A stretch of 64,000 nt of DNA from Coprinellus micaceus (GCA_951394405.1 OX596343.1:2604001-2668000); one strand, 5' to 3'; numbered from the stretch's first letter, positions 1-13,038 are shown. Translations and numbers: made by a program. The notes: generated from the sequence alone by a model not told the origin.

Positions 1-760
1 ATTCTTCAAGGCCAATCACCTCCAGCTCGAATACAGATCCAAAATCGACAAGACCCCACCATCGGCAGTGCTCCCCTCGTCCATTGGTTTGGATTACAAC
101 GACATGGCTCTCGACCTCCTTGGGCCTTCCCTCGAAGGCCTCTTCAACATCTGCAACCGCAAGTTGAGCCTCAAGACAATTCTAGACTTGTCAGCTCCTA
201 TTTTTTGCCGCTCGCCGAGCTTCCCTAACTTTAAGGTTCCCTAGATTTCTCGTATCAAATGCATTCACCCCCGCAACTTCATTCAACGCGATGTCAAACC
301 TGTCAATTTCAGATGGGTACTGGCAAGTGTCGTACCCAGGTCAATGTCGTCGACTTCGGTCTTGCGAAGAAATTCCGTATCCTCAAGATCCATCTCTACT
401 CTCCCCGCCACGAGAGTAAGAACCCCGGTACCGCCCGCTACACTTACACCCACTTAGACATTGACCCTGCTGTGGTGTTCCTGAGTCTCTCGCCTATGTT
501 CTCTTTGGCTCATGCCCTCATGTACTTTCTTCCCAGCACCCTTCCCTGGCAGGGTCTCAAGGCTGCCACCAAGAAGCGGAAGTATGACCCCACCACGGAG
601 AAGAAGTGACCACCCCCCACCGACCTCCTCTTCTGCGTCTTCCTCGACTGCCTTCGTGCTCTGTAGTACGGCGGTGCTACTCCTACCCCCGCAAGCTCTT
701 TGGTGACCTCTAAGTTCGTGAGAGCTGTCAGGACGGCTACATCTTCAACTCAACAAGGCT
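1..760 (+). pseudogene. Casein kinase 1 fragment (decayed)
   Basis: Conceptual translation across several frames follows the casein kinase 1 (CK1) catalytic domain. In order I see [13 protein letters not shown] and [12 protein letters not shown] near 110-190, RDVKPVNF near 290, QVNVVDFGLAKK with its DFG metal-binding motif near 340-375, GTARYTYTHL near 430-460, and ALMYFLPSTLPWQGLKAATKK near 510-580. The weak tail RKLFGDL is followed by a stop near 700. The order matches the family, but the reading frame changes more than once, in-frame stops occur, and the N-terminal lobe lies outside the window. CK1 kinases normally phosphorylate acidic or primed serine/threonine sites. This copy cannot encode an intact kinase, since neither introns nor one frame restores it. 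A second, more degraded copy lies about 2.3 kb downstream. Confidence 0.8.
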
Positions 761-1794
761 TTCTAAACCCACGTGTTATGTGCGCAATGGGCCCAATCTA
801 TCCCCTTACCCGACCTGGCACGAATGCCATTCTTCAATCTTCTCTTTTTCTTCGCAGACGGACTCTTTTTCTTTTACACCTAGCCCCTAGCCTTGTCCCT
901 TCAAGGGACGAGATCGAGGTCGCGGTGCCTTTTCCCTCGCCTGACGATTATTCCCCCAACCCGCCGCTTTCTCGGGCGCCCTCCTTATTATTCTCCAACA
1001 CCGCATATCTGCTGAATGACCATTCGTATCGTCCGTCCCCACCATCACCTCGTCCGTCGTTTGCACACGACCCCTTCCAAGTTCCGCATTCTTATGTACA
1101 CTGACTCGTTCTTCCTTTTCTTCTTTCCCTCACTTCGTTTTACTCGATACACCTTTCGACACAAACTTCACTTCAATCTCGCCGACGGGTTCTCGGCTCA
1201 CATCATGCCCCCTTGTCCCACCATGGCTCATCATCATATCGAATGGTATTCTATCGATCTGTGCATTCTGTCGTCGCCCCACCTTTGACTCATCATCATA
1301 TCGACCGTGATTCTACGTAATCCTATCTACATGTGCATTCTGTTGACGTTGTTGCCCACCTGTTCTCCACCTTGTCCTGGACTCCTTTCTTTTGTATGCA
1401 CGTCTAGGGAGATGGCGAGAGAGAGGGAAGAGGGTGGTGGGAGAACTTACAGGGAGGAGGGGGATGTCGCATTGTAGGAGCTCATTGGGGGGGATTGTAG
1501 GAGTATGTCCGAGTTCGGGGGTAAGTTGCTGTGGTATGTAACATAGAGAAGTATAAATTGTTTGATTGAGGCGGATACAAGTGCAACGAGTGGAATACTT
1601 GTGAAGCTCGAAGACTTGAAGCCGAGTTCATCAGAGCCAAGGGTGTTACCAAACAAGTGCACGCGCCAAGCCTCCGCATCTCCGAGACCACAACACTGCA
1701 ATCACGAGTTGCTCATCCGAACGAATCGTCCTTCCCTGTTCCTCTCTTTCTATTGTGGCCTTCGGATCTAAGAAAGAAGAAACGAGTGGGCTGA
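761..1794. other. No assignable gene
   Basis: Only short unconnected ORFs occur here. A weakly coding-like stretch at about 1562-1700 (ILVKLEDLKPSSSEPR) could be another worn gene fragment, but I cannot assign it. Pyrimidine-rich runs near 840-1140 may be old promoter or UTR sequence. Confidence 0.4.
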
Positions 1795-2800
1795 GCCCAC
1801 GCTACAACAAGTGGTCCAAGAGGCGCATGTTCAACGATACACCTGTCAGTCCAAGGAATTACAGGGGTCGCTTACGAGGATCGTGAGTCTACCATATGCT
1901 GGAGAGGCATTTGGGACACAGGAGGTAACAGTGCCGTTCCAGGACAAAGATGTGAGTATTCTTGCAAGAATATGAAAGGGGACGGGCGATTTATATTGAT
2001 CTCGTCAGGCTCGATGTGACCCTATTACAGAGCGCACCGAGGTAGGCGTGTATTTGGCGGCTAAGAACCTCGCGACGAGCAGTACCGTGAAGGGTGGACG
2101 GACCAGCTGGCTAAATCGAACGACATCCACGGTCCGAGCGCTACCTGCCGCTATGCCGACGTGTGTACCACCCTACCCTTACCTCCTGGGAGTAGACCGG
2201 TCCTTCTAGGCAGCGATTGTGGTCCGAAACTCAAATCTCGACCACAGCTTTAGCCCACCTCTTTCCCTTCACCAAGGATGTCGTCAAGCCATGGGGTCCC
2301 AGGAGGCTGTCAACGCCAAATCCTCTGCGTCGTTCTTGAGCTCAAGCCTGGGTGGTTGTGACACACTGTTGTGGGTTGTGGAGTCAACGAACAATCGGGT
2401 CGACAACCGGTTCAGTCGACGAGTTATATTGCACAGTACATGCTCTTGGATTGCTGTACTTGGTTAGGCAGCAGGGTAGGACGGTGGTATGGGAGATGAT
2501 CCAGTACTTTGGGTGTGGAGAGTCGGGGGAGATGGCGTTGAAGAACGCGAGGGGGATCCCAAGTGGGCACTGCATTCCTCTTCACCGTGGCTATAGCTCA
2601 TCACGATCGTGCAGCGCTCAACGCCAGATGATCGAGCCGTTAGAAGGCCGGTTTCCATAAGATACAAGAGTGATGTGGTCAAACCTCCAAGCTCCCTGTA
2701 CCACTTGCGAGTTGAAATGCATCCAGCCCCATCGCCGATCCCAATGGAAGCATCGTTACCTACGCTATTGCTGCCTTGCTCAAGAGTATGAGAGCGGGTA
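1795..2800 (+). pseudogene. Coatomer gamma subunit (Sec21/COPG) remnant
   Basis: Pieces in shifting frames run in the order of the adaptin-like N-terminal solenoid of the COPI coat subunit gamma-COP. I see GSLTRIVSLPYAGEAFGTQE near 1865-1925, QDKD near 1945, a VYLAAKNLAT-like piece near 2048, SQEAVNAKSSASF near 2300-2340, STSYIAQY near 2420-2440, HALGLLYLVRQQGR near 2440-2480, MIQYFG...ALKN near 2500-2550, and IEPLEGRFP plus YKSDVV near 2630-2680. The assignment rests on remembered conservation of this family, not on a database search. Frames break repeatedly and large parts of the roughly 900-residue protein are missing, so it is a dead copy. It lies between two CK1 remnants, which suggests that a larger segment was duplicated and then decayed. 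Confidence 0.7.
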
Positions 2801-2994
2801 TGTCCCAAAGCAACCTGGAACGGATTCATGTTCAGACTGGTGAAGGCTCGAGATGGCAAAGACGGTCAGCACTCAATCCCATCGAATGGGCGTAACAAAA
2901 GCTCACCTTCTGTCAAAGCATTGCAGTATCCCCCATCCGCGTCCTCCTTCTACAAACTGCACCATACCACGGGCGGGTGACATCTCACCCAGCA

Positions 2995-3430
2995 CTCCCT
3001 TCGACCCACGGTTTGGTACCGAACGCGATTACAACGCCATGGTTCTCGACCTCCTCGAACCTTCCCTCAAGGACCTCTTCAACTTCTGCGACCGCAAGTT
3101 GAGCCTCAAGGCAGTTCTAGACTGGTCGGCTCCTATTTTTTGCCACTCCCCGAGCGCTTCCCTAACTTTCAGGTTTCGTAGATTTCTTGAATCGGATACA
3201 TCCACTCCCGCGACTCCATCCAATGAAGAACCTCGCCGGTACCACCCTCTACGCTTCCACCAACACCCACTCGGGCATTGGGCAAGCCCGCTGCCACAAT
3301 TTCGAGTCTCCTGCCTATGTCCTCACGTACTCCCTTTGCGGCGCCCAGGATCATCCTCACATTTGCTCCACCACGTACACTTCGCCTTGTCGGACTTCGA
3401 GCCGCATGTTATCAAGACCCTACCCAGCTC
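2995..3430 (+). pseudogene. Second casein kinase 1 fragment
   Basis: [24 protein letters not shown], interrupted in the family's usual manner, then [12 protein letters not shown] near 3010-3125 match the CK1 catalytic domain. In another frame [14 protein letters not shown] and [18 protein letters not shown] near 3228-3345 match the activation loop and the following helix. The catalytic-loop segment (HRDxKPxN) and the DFG region between them are missing, so the copy is internally deleted as well as frameshifted. It shares CK1 identity with the fragment at the left edge but ends earlier. Confidence 0.75.
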
Positions 3431-3510
3431 TCATTATCCTCCCCATCCCGTCTGCCTGCCCACATCTCCCCTCTACAAGACCGCCCGTGGCATCCTGCAG
3501 GAGCTGAACC

Positions 3511-4118
3511 TTTGAGCTTGGGCTCTCTGGTGATGGGGGCAGACACTCTCGAGAGAGAGCGGGTGGGAAAAGGAAGGAGAACAACTCGGTGTTTGAAGAG
3601 TGAAGATCCTTGACGGACGTCAGCTCTCCCCTACCTTCAGCAATCGTTCTTGGGCCTATCGCGCCCAACCCGATCACCGACATGCTGGTGATCGCCCCAA
3701 CTATGCCTTAACCCCTTTTTGACCGTCAAGCCTGACAATGTCTCCATCCCACTGTCGTGCCTATTCACGATTGCGGTCAGACATAGATGGCTCCACAGCC
3801 GTCCGGTGGGATGGAATTTCCTGTACATGAGACGATGTCCGGCTCTCCACGCAACTCGACAGAGCGCACGGCAGGTCAGAAGCCCATCTTTCAACCATCC
3901 TTGCCATAGTTCTACTCCTCTTGGACATACCTCCCAATATCGCGAAGCACCTTCGAAAGTACGAGCACCCCTCCAGTAAGCCCACTTCCGCAGGCTTGCT
4001 TCTTGCGAACTGCGCACATATATGTTTCTTATTCCCATACGGTCTACTACAAGTAGCGATGGTGTATTAACAACTCCTTGTTCTCAAAATTGCAGGCTTC
4101 CTGCACATTCCCATCTCA
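3511..4118. other. No assignable gene
   Basis: Short ORFs on both strands only. I see no motif, repeat or promoter signature that I can defend. Confidence 0.35.
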
Positions 4119-4784
4119 CTAGGGAAGGGGGTCGCATAGGCCCGTCATTTGGCCATAGGCCACTGGGTACTCCCCATTCTCGAAAGCTTCCTCCAAGAGT
4201 TCTATCTTCCTCAGCACATCCGTAAGCGCTCTCCAATACTTCATCTTCTCATTAAGGAAGTACTCCACATTTTGTTCAGCAGCGTCGACTCGAGCTTTGA
4301 GCGCTTCGTGCTGTTCACGAACAGCTTCCAGTTCTGTTTTACGAGCTTCGAATGCGCGCCTGAAATGCTCGATCTTGAGTTTGAGCTTCGTTACTTTTCG
4401 TTCCAGCCTCCCGTTTTCAGCTTTATACTCCGCAAGCCCGAGTATGTCCGTTTCCAACCCAAGCGTGTTCGGGGCATTCTCCAAGTCTACTTTTGATATT
4501 TCGGCCAATCCGCAACGATTCGCCTCCCTGTTAAGGCGCCTTTCAGCCCTTGCGGCTCGAGAGTTGTCGGCCCCTGTCACAAAGGTTAGTCCGCCGCCAT
4601 GCACCCCGTTCTACTATTTAGGCTCACTGGGAAAAGTAGAGGTACTAGGCCCTGCGCGAGGACTACTCGAAAGCAGGTCTCCGACGGGGCTACGCCCCGG
4701 CTCCGTTGTCAGCCCTCTCTGAGTTCGTGGTCTTGTGACCGTAGGTTCGCAACTATTGGTTGAGGATCGTCCTGCTTTGGGCAT
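4119..4784 (-). CDS. Small coiled-coil protein, two exons
   Basis: Function unknown. The ORF 4604-4119 starts with codons that look intronic. A better model begins at ATG 4784 and uses a 54-nt intron, 4627-4574 (GTGAGC...CTAAC branch site...ACAG). Exon 1 is 157 nt and exon 2 is 455 nt, and the phases agree, giving about 203 residues. The N-terminal ~50 residues are Ser/Pro/Thr-rich (MPKAGRSSTN...). From about residue 100 the protein is a charged heptad-rich helix (AEYKAENGRLERKVTKLKLK, then further Lys/Glu repeats), so a coiled coil is very likely. It lies 562 bp from, and divergent to, the Plavaka transposase. It could be a host gene or a passenger of that element; nothing in the sequence decides. 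Confidence 0.6.
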
Positions 4785-5346
4785 GTTGGATTGGGAAATG
4801 TTGGCCCGACAATGTGTGCGTTCGTTTTAGAGGTCTAGAGAGAGAATGGTACTTGCTTGAATGTTCCCTCAGCTTGTGGATTAGACCTGGTATTTATACC
4901 CAGCACCGGAATCGTTGGGAATGTAATATCCTCAAACTTTTGACAGCGTGGAAACACCAGGCACTGCATCTACTTGAGGCGGAGACTACGATACTTGCAG
5001 TTCAAAGTTATTCCTTCGATTCCGGTTCGTGTCTGTTACGAGTCGGGCTTGAAGGTGCACCACTCCAGATCGGCATATCCGCGGGCCAACACAGTGGCTG
5101 TGGCATTTGAGCACAGCCACTCGTCCACAATCAAGCTTGAAGCTTGAACCGCAACGTCCATTGTCGCAGGTAACTTTGGTTGGAGGGTACTGCAATTGCA
5201 ATCCCATAGCTGTGGCTCCCTGGCATAGCAATATCCGGTGTTGACCTGTCGGTCTTTGCACCCAGTCTGAGCCCCATCTCCTGTCGACGATCCAGTGCTT
5301 AAATACCCTCACCCAAGGAGCCTTGGCAGCTCACACCTCCCCATGC
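4785..5346. promoter_or_regulatory. Divergent intergenic region
   Basis: 562 bp between two divergently oriented genes, so it should hold both promoters. A TTAAATA sequence at about 5296-5302 lies some 45-50 bp before the transposase ATG and is a possible TATA-like element. I found no convincing terminal inverted repeat of the Plavaka element here by eye. Confidence 0.35.
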
Positions 5347-8300
5347 ATGGCGACCAACGTACCCCCTTCATCGCCGTCTTCGAACCCGCACCGATGTAAA
5401 AAATGCGGATCCTGTTTCCTGTTGAAGGAGCTTCTCTATCGTCACGAGCGCTATTGGTGCAACAATGAAGCGCCCCTTGAAGGCGCCCCCTCACCGTCAT
5501 TTCCAATTCCTAGAACAGCTGGGGGCATCCCAGTGCATTTCAAACGACTCAAAGTATCGCAGACTGCCTACCTCCCGATTGCCCCGAGGCTCAAAGGAAC
5601 GTCCTTGGAATTGGTGGGCGAGGTTTCAAAAAGGAAGGTACGTTATCCGCATGTGTATATTCCCGCCCTCCTTCGTTCTAACGTTGCTGCATACATAAGC
5701 TTCCGAGGTCGCTGCCACCCTCACCAGGATTGGGCCCTGTTATCGGTTAGTAGATATTTTCCCGCTCCCCATACCCAAGGGTTGTGCGCAAATTACTGAG
5801 TCATTTCCTAGAGAAACGAGATGACGGGGCTTCCAGCCTAGAAACCACTTCCCCTAACTCAAAAGACAGTCAGCGGCCGAGGGTTTCTCACTCTGACAGT
5901 GTGCCAAACACCACTAGCTCGACTTGTAGCAACACTCTCAAACCCCAGAGTCTGACGGCATCACTTACCCAGCAAGGCAAGGATAGCGATCCTGACAGCC
6001 TCGCTTTGCAAGCTACCAGAGACAAAGACACACCTCTACCGCCTCTTTCTTCATGCCCAATTTCCACCCTGGAGGCCGGTATGTGATTCACCCGGGAGCC
6101 CACGCTGTTGCTTATCATTCCTGTAAGCACTGGATACCACAAGTGACCGTCCTTTACAAGCCCAGCCCCTCCGAGACTCCCGTCCACCAAAGCCACTGTA
6201 TCTCGAGGGACCCGCTAACGATTTCGGCCTCCGTCGACGATGTTACGCCTCCACCCACGATACTAAAGAATACGCGAAGCAGCTGAAGTTTTGCGACCTC
6301 TACAACCCAGTGGACAAACCCAGTCCGCCGAGACGACTTACAAATCCAACTCCATCAAAGCAACTCACCTCTCCGTTCGGCCCATTCCCCAATCTCTCCA
6401 GCTTCCAGCTCGGGGAATGGTACTTAGAGGCTGGATCGCAGCTCTCTGTTGCAAGCCTCCGGCAACTTGTCAAACTCGCCCAGGCACCAGGGTTCTCTGA
6501 ATCTATCTCAGAGGCGAATTGGGTGAAAATATTCGATAAGCTTGGAAGAAATCGAGAAGAACTGGCGTACAGGGAGGACGGGAGTGATGGTGACTCGGAG
6601 GACGGGAGCGATAATGACTTGGAGGACTTGGAGGATGCCGACGGACGGAAACCCACCACCAACAAAGATGAGGATGACTGGGCTGATGATGACGGCTGGA
6701 AGTCAACCCCTATTACCATCAAGGTTCCACTTGGAAAGGCCACGGCACTTCGCACAGTGGGTACACTCTACCATCGCAGCATCACCTCCATCGTTCAGCA
6801 GAAAATTTTAAACTGCCCTGACCACCGCCTTTTCCATTACGACCCTTTTGAAGTCATCTGGCAACCAGATGGGTCTCTATCCCCTCAGAGAGTTCATTCA
6901 GAGCTCTATACCTCCGATGCCTTCGTCCAGGCTCATCGTGAGCTTCAAGACTCTCCACCAATCCCCGGTTGCACACGCCCGCGCGTTGTTGTTGGCCTCA
7001 TGTTTTGGTCAGACGAAACACACCTGACTGCTTTCAGTCACGAAAAACTGTGGCCTTTATATATGTTGTTTGGGAACGAGTCAAAGCAACGGCGGTGCCA
7101 GCCAACTGCAGACTGTTGCCACCATATCGCATACTTTGACAAGGTAAGCCTTCGTTGACCAGCTCCTTGAAGCGTCCATGGAGCTGATCCCTCGCATCGT
7201 CCCAGGTCTCTGGCGAGTTCAAGGACTTCGTGACAGACAAGACGGGTGGGAGGGTTCCATCAAAGGAGTTCATGACTTACTGTAAGGGCGAGATGTTCCA
7301 CGAGCAATGGCACATCATTCTAGATGACGAGCTTCTCGAGGCCATTAAGCATGGACTCGTTATCAAGTGTCAGGATGGCATAGAGCGCCGGTTCTTCATT
7401 CGTATATTCACGTATAGTGCTGACTATCCCGAAAAGTGAGTGAGAGCCCCACCCTTCTACTTTTCTTCCATTGGGGTGGCGAGTTGACAAGTCATTTTTA
7501 GAGTCTTGATTGCCACGACGAGGCAGAACGGGGACCATCCATGCCCCCGCTGCCTTGTTGCAAAGGAGGACATACATAAGTTGGGTACACCTGAGGATAT
7601 AAACACTCGAAGCGCAGTCAGGGAGGATGACGGAGCTAGGCAAGTGTTGGTGAAGGCTGCACGGAGAAGGATATTTGAAGATAAGGTGGTCGTGAATAAC
7701 AAGCACATCAAAGCGTCTCTGAAGCCCCAATCACTTCACCCCATCATGGTGAGCTTTCTGAGTTGATCGAGAACAACCCCCGCATGAGTGCTGATGGCTG
7801 TGTTATCGTTCATACAGAGTGCCTTCTCTCGTCGACTCTCAACGTCTGGGTTCAATATATTCACTGCCCTGGTGGTCGATCTCCTTCATGAGTTCGAGAT
7901 CGGAGTATGGAAGTCGCTTTTCATCCACCTACTTCGAATCATCCACGCAGGGCAGAGAGGTGGTCATTTGATACATAAGCTCGACAAGAGGTACGAAGAT
8001 GGTGATTGTGTAGCTAATACGACTTCCTCACCCCTATCAAGGTATCGTCTTGTCCCCACGTTCGGGAAGGGCATCCGCCGCTTTTCCGCCAACGTCTCGG
8101 AAATGAAGAAGAAAGCGGCGAGGGATTATGAGGACTTACTTCAGGTGGGAAGGACTCCCGCACGACCCAGAATAGCGACTAACGTGTCCACAGTGTGCCA
8201 TTCCGACGTTTGAGTCCATCGTACCTAACGAGAGCCACTCAATAGCTATCATGTCTCTGCTTTCGGTTTGTGCGCGCTGGCACGCGCTGGCCAAGCTGAG

Positions 8301-11075
8301 AATGCACACCGACGCTACACTAAGTCTATTGGATGATACCACCGCTAAATTAGGGCACGAATTCCGCGAATTCGTAGAGAACGTCTGTTCACAGGTCCAG
8401 ACGAAGGAGCTTGATTCCGAGGTGCTAATGAGGGAACGCCGAGAACAGCAAAAAATCGAGAAGGAGAAGAAAAAAGCGGACCTGGCTGCACAGAACGTGG
8501 CAAAGGTCAGTAATGCCCCTTCAATTTCTCACTCATTGCCGCACCGTCTTATCTTATCTTCACGGGGTTTCTCAGGCCAAGCAAGGGAGAAAGAAAAAAA
8601 GCGTACCGACGAACCCCCCAGACACGGAGAACGAGCTAGGGCCAAAACTCACCCCCACAACCCAGATCCGCACCGGTCAGAACCAAGAGGTAAGAGTTTG
8701 CGCCCTCCACCCCCAATGACCTGTAACCTGAACGTGGCCGACGTATTCTCAAAGGTTCAGGTGGTATCAGAAAGCTCTCAAGCCGTGAACACAGAAGGAC
8801 AGCCTCCATGCATAGTGGAAACTAAGAGTTGTCCAGGAAGAGCTCGAAAAGATGTAAGCCCTTCCATGAAGGACATAGTCTTCTCGACGTGCCTCTCAAC
8901 ATCATCTCATTAGACAAATGCCCCTTCCGCAAGTGGAACGGGCGAGCCCTGTCCCGAAGGCCAGACGAAAAGGCGTTCTGCGAGACTCAGCAAAAATGTG
9001 AATACTATAATAAGCGGCCCCAGTAATTTCACGCTGATCCTGTTGTCCAAACAGCTCGCCAGCCGTACACTGGCACCCCCGGCGCTATCAGAGGCCACCA
9101 CAAAGAGTGTAGCAAAGCGGGGCCCCGGGAGACCGAGGAAAAATCCTATCAAGGACAGTGGGGCATCTGTCTCAGCGTTACAAGCTCCCTCTGTCCCATT
9201 GCAGGCGATGAAGTTATCCACCTCGGAGACTTCGCTTTTGGCCAGCACCAAGGTTCAAACTGTAAGTGCCTCGCCTCAGAAACTGGCTTCCTCTGTCATT
9301 GTAGTTACTCACGTTGTCCTATGACGTCCAGGTCCTCCCTTCTGGAGGTGGAAACGGTCCTAGCGCACATGGCATAGCGGCAGTTGAAGGCCCGGGCAGC
9401 GCGAAGTCGATCGGCTCCACAGATGCTTCGCAAAAGCAAGAAAAGCTAGCAATGGCAACAAGAAAGCCCACTAGCAGTCGTAAACGCGTCGCCCTGAATA
9501 TCAACATCCCCAAATTTCACTTCCTCGGGGACTACTCCCGGACGATCCGAATGTTTGGCACAACGGACTCCTACTCCACGGAAATGGTAGGTGTCAATGA
9601 TATCCAGGGTCATTCTGAGCTTCTGACGGCCTAGCTTTGCAGGGAGAACTAATGCATCGGTTTCCTAAACGCTGGTATCGACGCTCTTCAAAAAAGAATG
9701 CTCGAAAAGACGTAGTCAAGTATGAGCGAAAGCTGGCACGCATCAAGAAGCTCCGGAAAGCGCTCAATGCCAAGAAGCGGGGCACTACCCAGTCACCGGT
9801 CGCAGAGCAAGAAATTCCAGACGACATCCCCGACATACACCATTTCATTGGGCCAAATCAAAATGCCCCTATCTCGCTTAGTTCTTTTGCGTCGCAGGCG
9901 CCCCTCTCTGAAACTAGTCAAGAGACCTCTGATACTCGCGATCCGGTCGGGAAGGTGCGACTTCGGTTATACTGTCCACCCATACTCTAGGGCTGACACC
10001 ACCCTAACAACGGTGGCAGGCATTCATCTCTAATCTCCAAGAGTACCTTCTCCCTCGAATTCTGTCTCATATCCGGGAAATCCTCAAGAAAGACGCCCAA
10101 AAAGAAGGCGCCCAGATGCCCGCCATGTTCACCCAACGTTCAGCGTTCGACCCCGCTTATGTCTGTCTCAAAGACCATCGCATATTCTCTCATAAGGTCA
10201 TGCGGCTCAATTATACCACCTACGACGTACGAAGGGGTGGAGATCTTCTCCACGTTGGCGCTGATGTCTGCAACGTGATGATACCCAATCCTCGGTACAC
10301 TTTCGGCTCCACTGCTCCCCCTTACCTCTATGCGAGGCTCCTCGGGATATTTCATGGTCACGTTTCGTATGCGGGCGAAATTGCTCCAGGCATTCGCCAT
10401 CATGCTGGCTCGTACATGGAATTTCTCTTAGTACGGCCCTATAAGTCGAGCCCCGCTGACGACATGATTCCCCTGGAGCGTGTTAGCTTTTCCCCCATCA
10501 CCTCCCCGAACTCCACTGCGTTCATTGATCCCGATAGTATCTTGCGGGCTGCCCACATCATACCTCGATTCCACCTTGGCAAGGTCCATGCAAAGGGTGA
10601 AGGGCTGTCGGAAATGGGAAGGGATGGGGACGACTGGAACGAATACTACGTCAACAGGTTTGTCCGTCCTTCTGCTTCAAGTTACGATCATAACATTGCC
10701 GCTCTTAGATACGCCGATCGCGATATGTTCATGCGCTACGAAATTGGAATGGCAATTGGCCATCAGGACATATTCTCTCGCGCTGGCCTCCGAGAAACTT
10801 GGCCTATGACACCGTTGGATCTTCCTCAAGGGCCTTGGTGGGAGAACCTTCCCCCAGAGCCCTGGTGGGGGGACCGGGAGCCCCTCGACAATACTCCCTC
10901 CATTCGTACGGAAAATTTTGCGGAATTTCCCGAAGGTGTCGACGAAGATGGTGACGCTGAGGAGGCTGGTTGCTTGAGTGATGCAAGCGAAGACAGCTGT
11001 GACGACATGAGGATGGATGTCGACGGTGAAAATGACGACTGGGAAAATGACTTGGACGAGGGCATGGATGTATAG
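5347..11075 (+). CDS. Plavaka-type DNA transposase, 17 exons
   Basis: Predicted transposase of the fungal Plavaka group, which would cut and rejoin transposon ends. Exons: 5347-5637, 5700-5745, 5812-6078, 6128-7143, 7206-7435, 7502-7748, 7818-7990, 8042-8144, 8194-8505, 8576-8689, 8755-8853, 8914-8997, 9055-9261, 9332-9586, 9643-9954, 10020-10657, 10709-11075. All have GT-AG borders and every phase agrees, giving about 1,586 residues. Near the N-terminus CKKCGSCF...HERYWC is a C2H2-like finger. Core stretches typical of the group as I recall it are PLYMLFGNES, HHIAYFDK, IRIFTYSADYPEK, CPRCL, DLLHEFEIGVWK, RRFSANVSEMKKKAARDYED, KLRMHTD and FHFLGDYSRTIRMFGTTDSYSTE. A variable linker contains a GPGRPRK AT-hook. 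The C-terminus is acidic. Nothing seen is broken, so the protein could be functional. The last intron is 51 nt and stays in frame if retained. Confidence 0.85.
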
Positions 11076-13038
11076 GCTACAGAACAGTGCAAACTAAGTA
11101 CAAATCCTTCAGAATATGGCCCCAATGCGCTCCTCTCGGCCAGTTGCATCTGGACTCCAACTGATTAACTGGGTCAATCGGCGCTAGCGAGCTGCCCTGC
11201 AGGCTGGCCGTAGTTCGTCGAGTACAGGTTTGATCGCACAGGTTGGTAGCAGTATGGCATGGCAGGGCCCACAGGCAGCAGACCTTATTTAAGATGTGCC
11301 CTAATTTGAGGATATTGAGCACAATTAGGCGATATAGAACGCACAACATGCCCCCAGCCCGAAGCATGGCGAATGGCAACATTAAGCGCCCAGCGGTCAT
11401 GACCCGGTCCGATACACAATCACCTGCTGATATTCCGCTAACTTAAAGCTCCGGTGGTACTCCTCGAAGGACCTTACACCATTCCCAGAGACAGACTCGA
11501 GCGCCAATGTAGGCGGCGAGCACCGACGTGATCGTACGGGGGCATGTCCAAATCGAACGTAGCGTCCCTTTGCGTGTCAGCTCTACCATGTCTGTCAAAA
11601 TGGCCCCTCATGATGTTGGTGGCATACTTGTCCATCCTGGTGATGACGATCACCGCTGACCCGCTGAACCCAGCCTGCCACTTGTTGATATCATTGATCG
11701 GCGATGATATTCCTCGACCAGCAACCCCCAGAACGATTGCACTCCGATCAGGTCAGTCACGATATTTCTTGGATGAACTGGGATGACCAATCTCCTCGCG
11801 ATTTCCTGATGTATGGGATGGAGACCGCACGGAGAGGGTTGAGAGGTGGTGTATCTCCCAAGTTCGGGGCTGAGTACCGGTGACGTTCACAGGCTCTCTT
11901 TCGGGGATCTTTTCCCGTCGTCGCTGGCGTTTAGGGTTCACAGAGCTTTAGAATGAGAATTGCCGATGAGGAGGGTGATGGGGGATGGAAACCACCGCGA
12001 AGCCCCTATGTTGTGTCAATGACGCGTGAAATTCAAACTCCGCTCAACCTCGGCGGCGGCGAGCACGCGTTGTTTTGGACGACGACCACGACTATGACAG
12101 TGACGGCTCGTCGAAACGCCGGCCTTGCTACTTCGTCCGCTCTCACTGAGCACCCCTTCAGCGGGCGACGATGCCGAGACACAACTTTCTGACCTTCTGG
12201 GCCCGAGATACGCCAGCCATGGAGCTCGCTGTGGTTAGGTGGCCGAACGCCACCCTCAAGCTTCACGACTGCGTCCAGGTTGGAGAAGGTGCGTATACGC
12301 TGGTAAATTGATATAGCGAGCAACACTGTGCGGGTCATCGTGTTGGGTCGGACGATGAATAGTGGGTGAACATAACGCTGGTCTGTCCGTCCTTCAAGGT
12401 CGTTTTCTCGGTGAACACTCATTTTCTAGTGACTGCCTCGCACACACGCCGATTCATATACGTGCGCCGAACGCGATACCTGACCAGGAAGTCCCTTCAG
12501 CGAGTCGACAGCCATGGGTGCGGGGCTTACCCTCGCCGAATACACGAAGCCGTTTGGGCCGCAAGAACAGTTGGCGAGAAGCCAGAGGGTGGAAGGACTG
12601 GAAACACTGGGTCGATGAGAGCACCTCACAACGTCCGGGGTCTCCGAGTTCGCGGTAGATAGGTGCGTTCAGTTCCCCGTCTTTCAGGAAGGGAATCGCT
12701 GACCGGGTCACAGCCATTTGTACAGTATGCCTCCCAATACACTGGTTTCTCATAAGCCCTTTGTCGATACTGGAACGCCTTTGCCTCTACGCACTTCGAT
12801 TTGGGGAACGATGGAATGAAGAAACTTTCGAAGCACTTCCTGAACCACTCAGGTGGTACCTGGACGGCAGGGACGGCATGCCGACCAGGTGTCAAGAACA
12901 TACGGCGTACGACAGCTTCGAGGATGCCTACCAGTCTCGCGTGTGGTAGAACAGCCGGTTAGGCGTTCTTCACGAATCTCTACTTAAGCCTGCGCAGGGA
13001 CTAACCCCCGAGATTTCATCCCTCTTAGTCCCCTCAGG
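11076..13038. other. No confident gene; weak coding signal
   Basis: Nearly 2 kb between the transposase stop and the next gene. The Plavaka element's 3' end should lie in the first few hundred bases, but I could not pair terminal repeats by eye. From about 12040 to 12950 short ORFs on both strands have protein-like composition (plus strand: RFGERWNEETFEALPEPLRW near 12795; FWARDTPAMELAVVRWPN near 12198). They do not join into one model, and I recognise no family. This may be a decayed gene. Confidence 0.35.
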
